A stretch of DNA of 64,000 bases from Membranipora membranacea (taxonomy: Eukaryota > Bryozoa > Gymnolaemata > Cheilostomatida > Membraniporidae), in the NCBI GenBank assembly GCA_914767715.1, contig OU612067.1, positions 30,292,162-30,356,161 on the forward strand. Direction: 5' to 3'. This document shows, piece by piece, positions 58,601 through 64,000 of the stretch. The notes below the pieces were generated by a model. The model saw nothing but the letters and a program-made list of their open reading frames with translations. It ran no database searches and had not been told where the DNA came from. Position numbers and translations under genes: made by a program. Position 1 is the stretch's first letter. Each line of letters begins with the position of its first letter.

Positions 58601-59825
58601 GTAGTTGTATATCCGCACATGATTCAAAAGACTCTTACCTTAGTGCTAAATGCAGCACATTGTTGGTTCTGTTTCAATTTGAATGCAAACAGCTTTTCTT
58701 AGCCAGCCGCAGTGATGATCAGAAAGCAGTGGAGTGAATTATTCTGAAACTATATCAATATAAGTCAATCAGACTGCCTAACTACACAGTAATAAATTAT
58801 GTGTTTTCGATTCCACAAAATGGGAGTTACCTTTCCAGGTGACCAAAGCAGATTTCCACTGATCATTGACCAGTATCGGTAAAGTTGATGACTTTTGGTT
58901 AAATAATCTGACATTTACCGTTTTATTTCAGTTATTCAGAGAGAATAAGCCTGATGGTTTTGACTCCTCTCTGTTCATCACGGAGCAAGCATTTTATTAG
59001 AGTAAATATAGTACTAAAGTTCCAATGTTAATCAGCTAGAAGAAGGTATTAAATAAATACACAATTATTACATTAAAATATGAATACATATAAAAAAATG
59101 TATAAAAATACGTATGCTTTTCACATCCCATGAGTTCTTAGCTGTCTGGAATGAAATCTCACTGATTCCGGATAATCCTTGTACTAAGCCACGATACTGT
59201 ATTTTCTTGCATTATGGGAAATCTTGATGACATGCCCTGCTTTTATTAATACTTTTGATTATAGGAGCTGAAGCAGATGGTAGTAACATCTACGGATATT
59301 TCTATCACTCCGGGTTTCTCTATATTTAAAGCTGTCTTCATGCAGCACATCGATGGATTATTCGCTGTAGCCAGTATACGCAATGGAGGGTGAGCACCTT
59401 TCACCATTTCCAATAACCTTACTTACTCATCTAAACTAATTGATATTAGTCCTTCCACTGAATGGACAAACTATGATATGAAAATGTATATTCCCATGTG
59501 TCGACTGTATCGAGTAAGCAACTCCTAGTCGTTGAGTAGCCTGAGAAATTATACATGTCTGATGTATGAGCTGATGGAACGGTAAAATTCTGTTTGCCAC
59601 ATTACCCATCCTTCCCTCCGCTAGTTGATTGTTTTCCACTTCGTTTTCATACATTTGACAATATATTCCAAATTTCTAATTCCATATAGCCTTTCTATGA
59701 CCTCGTAGTGAGTATGGCGAAGATTAGCTCAAGGCCGGATACTGCGCCAAGAAAGAGAATGTGTTTGATGATTTCTGCGCAGCTGCCAAATATCTTGTCA
59801 AAGAAAACTACAACAAGTCCTCCAA
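55638..59825 (+). pseudogene. PREP: Prolyl endopeptidase, middle part (copy 2), interrupted
   Basis: Exons on +: 55638-55746 (SGIREGCEHVNRLYYFD), 55828-55896, 56020-56137 continued at 57837-57946 (NEGTVFTFKT ... AEHETDV ... YIHDVK), 58305-58490 (LDVGTIAGVTGRKEDSAIF), 58932-59045 (LFRENKPDGFDSS), 59265-59389 (DISITPGFS) and 59709-59825 (NVFDDFCAAAKYL). They run through the beta-propeller and into the catalytic domain. Stops lie at 56,037-56,039, 58,458-58,460, 58,998-59,000, 59,037-59,039 and 59,725-59,727, and the FLYGYGG segment is deleted at 59,265. A 1.7-kb transposon splits the third exon. The nucleophile exon was not found downstream. It overlaps copy 1 only in the last two exons. Confidence 0.9.
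56138..57834. mobile_element. 1.7-kb terminal-inverted-repeat element, TA target duplication
   Basis: The ends are inverted repeats of about 200 bp (about 56,138-56,345 and 57,612-57,834), starting GTATTGTAAACTG and ending CAGTTTACAATAC, flanked on both sides by TA. Inside each arm a unit like CCTATTGTAAACTGTCCCC is repeated several times. No transposase frame was found between the arms, so it is non-autonomous. TA duplication fits the Tc1/mariner superfamily but is not proof. It lies inside an exon of the prolyl endopeptidase pseudogene. Confidence 0.88.
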
Positions 59826-61865
59826 GTATGTTACTACCAGTCATCAACAACACCTGGGTCCTTCTTCAGCCTTCAAATAACCGTCAAGCACATTGAAATT
59901 TTCGATGTAAGACGTGATTCTTGACAGTTAGTTGAATCACGCCCTGCTGAGGTTGCGACTGTTGTTGGCAAGATCGGACCGAATTGACGATATTATATGG
60001 ATATTACATATTTATTCTGGTAGTGATTACGAGTAGTCAACAAGTTATTTTTAAATTGCTTTAATTAGAAACTTTTAAAAAACCTCAATAAATAAATAAA
60101 TAATATTGTCTATTTAGTCAAGGGAGATTTTTTCAGAAACTTTTACAGCTCTTTGTTTGCATGTTTGACATGCCCTTCTGACTGTAACCAAACAGCTAGC
60201 CACATGCCTCCCTTTATATAACCTCATACTTAATGTCTGCACACATTATAACCCTACCCAATGAAAAGGGCAGGGCTGATGTTCAGCTCGGTCAAGGCGA
60301 AGATCAAGCGGAAATAGAGCTTTTGAGTAAGTGATAAGTAATTAGTAAGGTAAAGTTTCATGAAGGAAGAATGCCAGGTGTAAAGTGATACAGACATACT
60401 GATGTTGCCCTCTTACACATGGAAGGATAATCAATACCCGCTATACAGTAGCAAGGGCTTCTCAGTCTTAGCAACTATTCAGGCTGAATGTACGGGCAGA
60501 TGAGCAAATGAATAAGAACATTTATAATGTGTTATCTTTTGTAGCAGAATAGCAATTAAATTTTTGCCGTGAACTTGATCAGGTTACCAAATATCTGACT
60601 GAAAGTATTTATCGTGTCTGTGATGCCTATGCAAGCACCAAAAACCCGATGCTTTTGTTTTTTTTTCTTATTGTCTCATGCTCTATGATATTGAAACTTA
60701 AAAAGTAGGCAATAAATAAAAGTATGTAATTTCAGACTTGATAGAGGAATAATTCGTGCAAACCGGCAAGGAGACAATTTACCTAATCCTGTCAACACCT
60801 TCGAGATATCTGGCAAGGAAGAAAACTCACTGTAACATATGAGTTTAGAGGAGTGTTGCGTCATTATCATCATTGGGATTGATTACTTCCTCTCCATGAT
60901 TTTGAGCACTCAGTGACTTACACTTCTCCCCCACTTTCCTTGTTATCTCTTCCTACCTCAAACTTATCACAAAAAAACTACATTTTTATAGCCATTTAGA
61001 AGTTTAGAAGTTTAAATCTCAGAAGTTTAAACTTCTAGCTGAGGCCTAGACTGACAAACTGACAATTCAATGAATACACATAGCATACATCCATTGTTTT
61101 AGGCTATTGTCTATCTATACGTTTCAATGATAATAATATCAATGCCATTGGGCTGGTATTGTTATCTCACACCGCAGCTCTAACAATGAATATTTAAGTT
61201 GAGCTGAGTTTAATATTGAGTATTTTGCAACAACCTTATGTATAGAGGGACCATTGATAATGATGTCATAACATGATGCTCAAATTAATTATCATTTTTC
61301 TGGGCCAGCTTGTCCCTGTTCTTAATCAACAAATAATTGAGGGCAACAATTTCGCTCATACATCTAGCTAAAACTGTCTTTGCACTCGAGGCAATAATAC
61401 TATAGCTTTGCACCAATTTGATCACTCATCTTACAAATATTAATCCTTAGCATTGAACCTTACGAAATGATAGCGCCAAGCTTTACTCAGCATGTCAAAT
61501 TCCTCCCTCAGTTTGTTGAGTATCGACTGAAATTAGTGATTATCGCTTCCTGATCAAACTTTGGTTTTGCAACAATGTGAATTGTACAAAGAAGAAAATA
61601 TAACATGTTTATCAATCGACTGCAGAACACTTACAATTGCGCGATACATCAGAGAGCATAGCCTTCGATTACTCACTTTGTCCAAACAAAGCATCTTATA
61701 CCACGAGCTTTCAATTCGATCAAGATGTCGAGCACAATAATCCTATGTCCGAAATGCAACAAGTACAATTATAATCTACAGGGCGCCTAATACTGTTAAT
61801 ACCAAATATTACATATTGTTAATACTACATCTTAAAAAATATTGTGATCACAAAATAAATTATCA
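59826..61865. other. Non-coding stretch
   Basis: No recognisable gene. The expected next prolyl endopeptidase exons are absent. A short piece at 60,258-60,330 can be read on + as an acidic 22-residue frame ending in a stop, too short to assign. Confidence 0.45.
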
Positions 61866-62204
61866 ATGGTGATGATTCAAATGTGGTTATTTAGCAGAAA
61901 ATCTCAACAGGCAAAATCAAAAGTGAAAATTAGTCTAAGGCACAATTGGTCTTGGTTGGTTTCCCATCTTATTTCGATGTTTAATCTTAAAAAATTTATT
62001 CAAGTATATAACTTTTGTGATTTCAATGTATATGCCCAACATATTGAGCTAGATTATGTGTATCACCTGCGGATAAAGTTTGGATCCACACAAAATTTAA
62101 CTCAGGATCTTGAACTTTGTCATATATCTGATTGTCAGGAAAGTGCATGGGTTTTATACTATTCAATTGAGGAAAGTTGCTCTAAGACCAGTAGAGCCTC
62201 CTGA
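61866..62204 (+). CDS. Unassigned 112-residue open frame
   Basis: Open from ATG 61,866 to a TGA at 62,202-62,204. Lys/Ser-rich start, aromatic-rich middle (IQVYNFCDFNVYAQHIELDY) and Cys-containing end. No motif, splice site or homologue is recognised, and the AT-rich setting makes chance possible. Confidence 0.2.
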   Translation: MVMIQMWLFSRKSQQAKSKVKISLRHNWSWLVSHLISMFNLKKFIQVYNFCDFNVYAQHIELDYVYHLRIKFGSTQNLTQDLELCHISDCQESAWVLYYSIEESCSKTSRAS

Positions 62205-62690
62205 GTCCAGCTATCTAAAAGCGCTTATCAAGCTAGTGTAACCGTGGATCTTGTTTGTCACATGCCTCCACGATATACTGGCTCTGTGGGTTCTGAAAGA
62301 TATTCCTTTTATAGGGACACTTTTTGTGATGATTTATTTAGCCAACACAAACGGGTATACGTCTTTGCTAGGAGTGCTAACAAAAACATGATGGATTTAG
62401 GAAAAATGTGGCATAGGTTTAGAGTGTAAGTCACTCAGCAAGCATGCATTGACGGTCATGGGTTTGGGTGGCCCATATATGTGCTCTGACCTGCCTACAA
62501 ACAGAGAGGAATCTGGCAGCAGGAATTGAAGCCTCGCCCTTAAGACATCCAATATAACACTCCACTCATGCTTTGTCGCACGCTATAAGACCCCTTCAGA
62601 TTGGTCGACCATTTATGTAACCAACCATTTTTTTTTAGTAGTCAACCATTTTTTTTTATTGGCTGACTGATTTAAAGGGAACTAGTCTAG

Positions 62691-62723
62691 ATCCTGTCTC
62701 AGGAGTATCCAATGAGACAGGAT
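62691..62723. repeat. Perfect 11-bp stem hairpin followed by T run
   Basis: ATCCTGTCTCA at 62,691-62,701 pairs exactly with TGAGACAGGAT at 62,713-62,723 around an 11-base loop, and TTTTT follows (62,723-62,727). No associated gene was identified. Confidence 0.85.
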
Positions 62724-63389
62724 TTTTGCTCTACAAGAAAGAATTCACGGACACTTGACCATTGACAAATTGTATACCTTGAGTAGTTTCACCAGTTATT
62801 TGGGTGTCAACTAAAAGTTGGCGAAAATTAAATGTGTCTGAGATAACGGTTCTTAGGCTTCTGCTGGGCTCTAGGCTTGTCAAATATGCAGACATGGGTT
62901 ACTCGTTGATTACAGATTTTTGCAAGAACCTGATCTATGAATACTGAATTGCTTTGAACCTATCATGATATGAAGGTTACCAAAATATGTATAGGTCTCA
63001 ATACTGTCCCTAGGCATTTATAAGTGAGAATTATGATTGGAGCTGGACAAATTTTAACACAGCTAGCAATTACAATTTTAACACAGCATTCTTCTCAGAA
63101 AGTGTTATCATGTGTTGCTTTCCATAATATAATGTGTAATTGTGTGGCTAATTAAAAATGTTTTTACACAGGTGCTTTAGCTAGTGTTTGGTGAAAAGAT
63201 TGAGTCAACATAATCCCATAATTGCGTTGGTTAGCGTTGTCGCAATGTCTCTCTGTTTAGTCCTACAATCGAATGACTTACTATGCAGTGCTCTTATCTT
63301 TACATGAAGGCATACAAGATATGATTAGTGGCATAAGGCTTATAAAACGATGGCTTAAATTTAAGGCTAGCGCAATGTTTGAATTGAAA

Positions 63390-63840
63390 TTTGAAATTTG
63401 AATAGTATCATAGGCCAAGGATACAGCCCCTCATACCGCTTGCTTGTAGCATCACTACAATCAAGCAAACAGTGAACAACATCCTCATGGCAGTAGATAC
63501 CATAGTTAATACCTTTCAAACTGTGATTTCTTCTGGATTCCCAACTAATCGTATTGACTTCAAGCTGTTGATGGCATATGGCTGAGAAGATATTGGTTAT
63601 TCCATTATGAAGATCTTATGCTCAAATTAAGGTCAAATTAAGCTGTGAAATCCCTCATGCCCTCTCTGGTGTTTACCTGATCATAATCAAATCGTGACGA
63701 AAAAACTGAGCTATTATACAGAGTAATAAATGCCTTTATATTAACAATACTACTACTATTTGGGCTTCTTTGAGGAAGGGGGTTTGGATATGAAAGACAT
63801 GACAAATTTATGTTGCCGAAATCAATCGCACTGCCCAACC
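63390..63840 (-). mobile_element. Probable LINE C-terminal fragment with zinc-binding motif
   Basis: On - about 63,590-63,410 reads AICHQQLEVNTISWESR then YGIYCHEDVVHCLLDCSDAT, a C-x-x-E-x-x-x-H-x-x-x-x-C pattern like the one at the end of some LINE reverse transcriptases (ExxxHxLxxC). An upstream frame on - at 63,838-63,638 has no motif. Stops separate the two. Assignment is tentative. Confidence 0.4.
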
Positions 63841-64000
63841 AATTCCAAAATATTTTGCTTTAGACTCAGTGATTGATTTTTGAAACATCCCTAGTAAACT
63901 TCAATAATCTTCAATAATCTTCAGTAAACTTCAATAATAGTGACATTGCGTCCTCACTTAATCCTTGTTTGAAATGTGATAGTGTCAGGACTCAGGAATT

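Overview
This window looks like nuclear DNA from an invertebrate animal. Coding sequence is split by GT-AG introns of about 100-900 bp, the DNA is AT-rich, and decayed non-LTR retrotransposons (LINEs) are abundant. A CUB/sushi receptor and relatives of Derlin and prolyl endopeptidase fit a metazoan. A sponge, cnidarian or similar marine invertebrate is plausible, but the sequence alone does not fix the phylum. No prokaryotic, organellar or viral genome features were seen.

Layout. 1-3,060: decayed LINE on +. 4,570-5,105: LINE 3' fragment on +. 5,545-13,262: an unrecognised multi-exon gene on + (gene 1, about 806 aa as modelled) whose centre is a tandem array of near-identical 47-codon phase 0-0 exons. 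15,142-19,125: a type I membrane receptor on + (gene 2) with signal peptide, two CUB-like domains, sushi domain, Ser/Thr-rich stalk, one TM helix and a tyrosine-motif tail. 19,864-22,258: the catalytic 3' half of a prolyl endopeptidase on -, damaged. 22,507-23,881: the 3' half of a Derlin on +, damaged. 25,052-25,383: a 29-bp minisatellite. 25.4-35.3 kb: no convincing gene; tandem and dispersed repeats.

35.3-43.3 kb holds two LINEs in line on -: a decayed composite one (35.3-39.3 kb) and a nearly intact one (39.5-43.3 kb) with overlapping ORF1 and ORF2. Three relatives of an ORF with an RNase H1-type hybrid-binding domain lie around them (34.5, 43.6 and 44.2 kb). 46-54 kb is a tandem segmental duplication carrying LINE remnants and - strand copies of gene 1 exons 2 and 3. 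54-55.3 kb has a tRNA-derived SINE and a LINE fragment. 55.6-59.8 kb is a second, partial prolyl endopeptidase pseudogene on +, one exon of which is split by a 1.7-kb terminal-inverted-repeat element with TA target duplications. 60-64 kb is mostly featureless apart from a LINE-like fragment near the end.

Only gene 1, gene 2 (one base out of frame), the second 43-kb LINE and the hybrid-binding-domain ORF look potentially expressed. The rest records repeated duplication and decay: gene 1 exons and prolyl endopeptidase exons each occur again about 40 kb away on the opposite strand.
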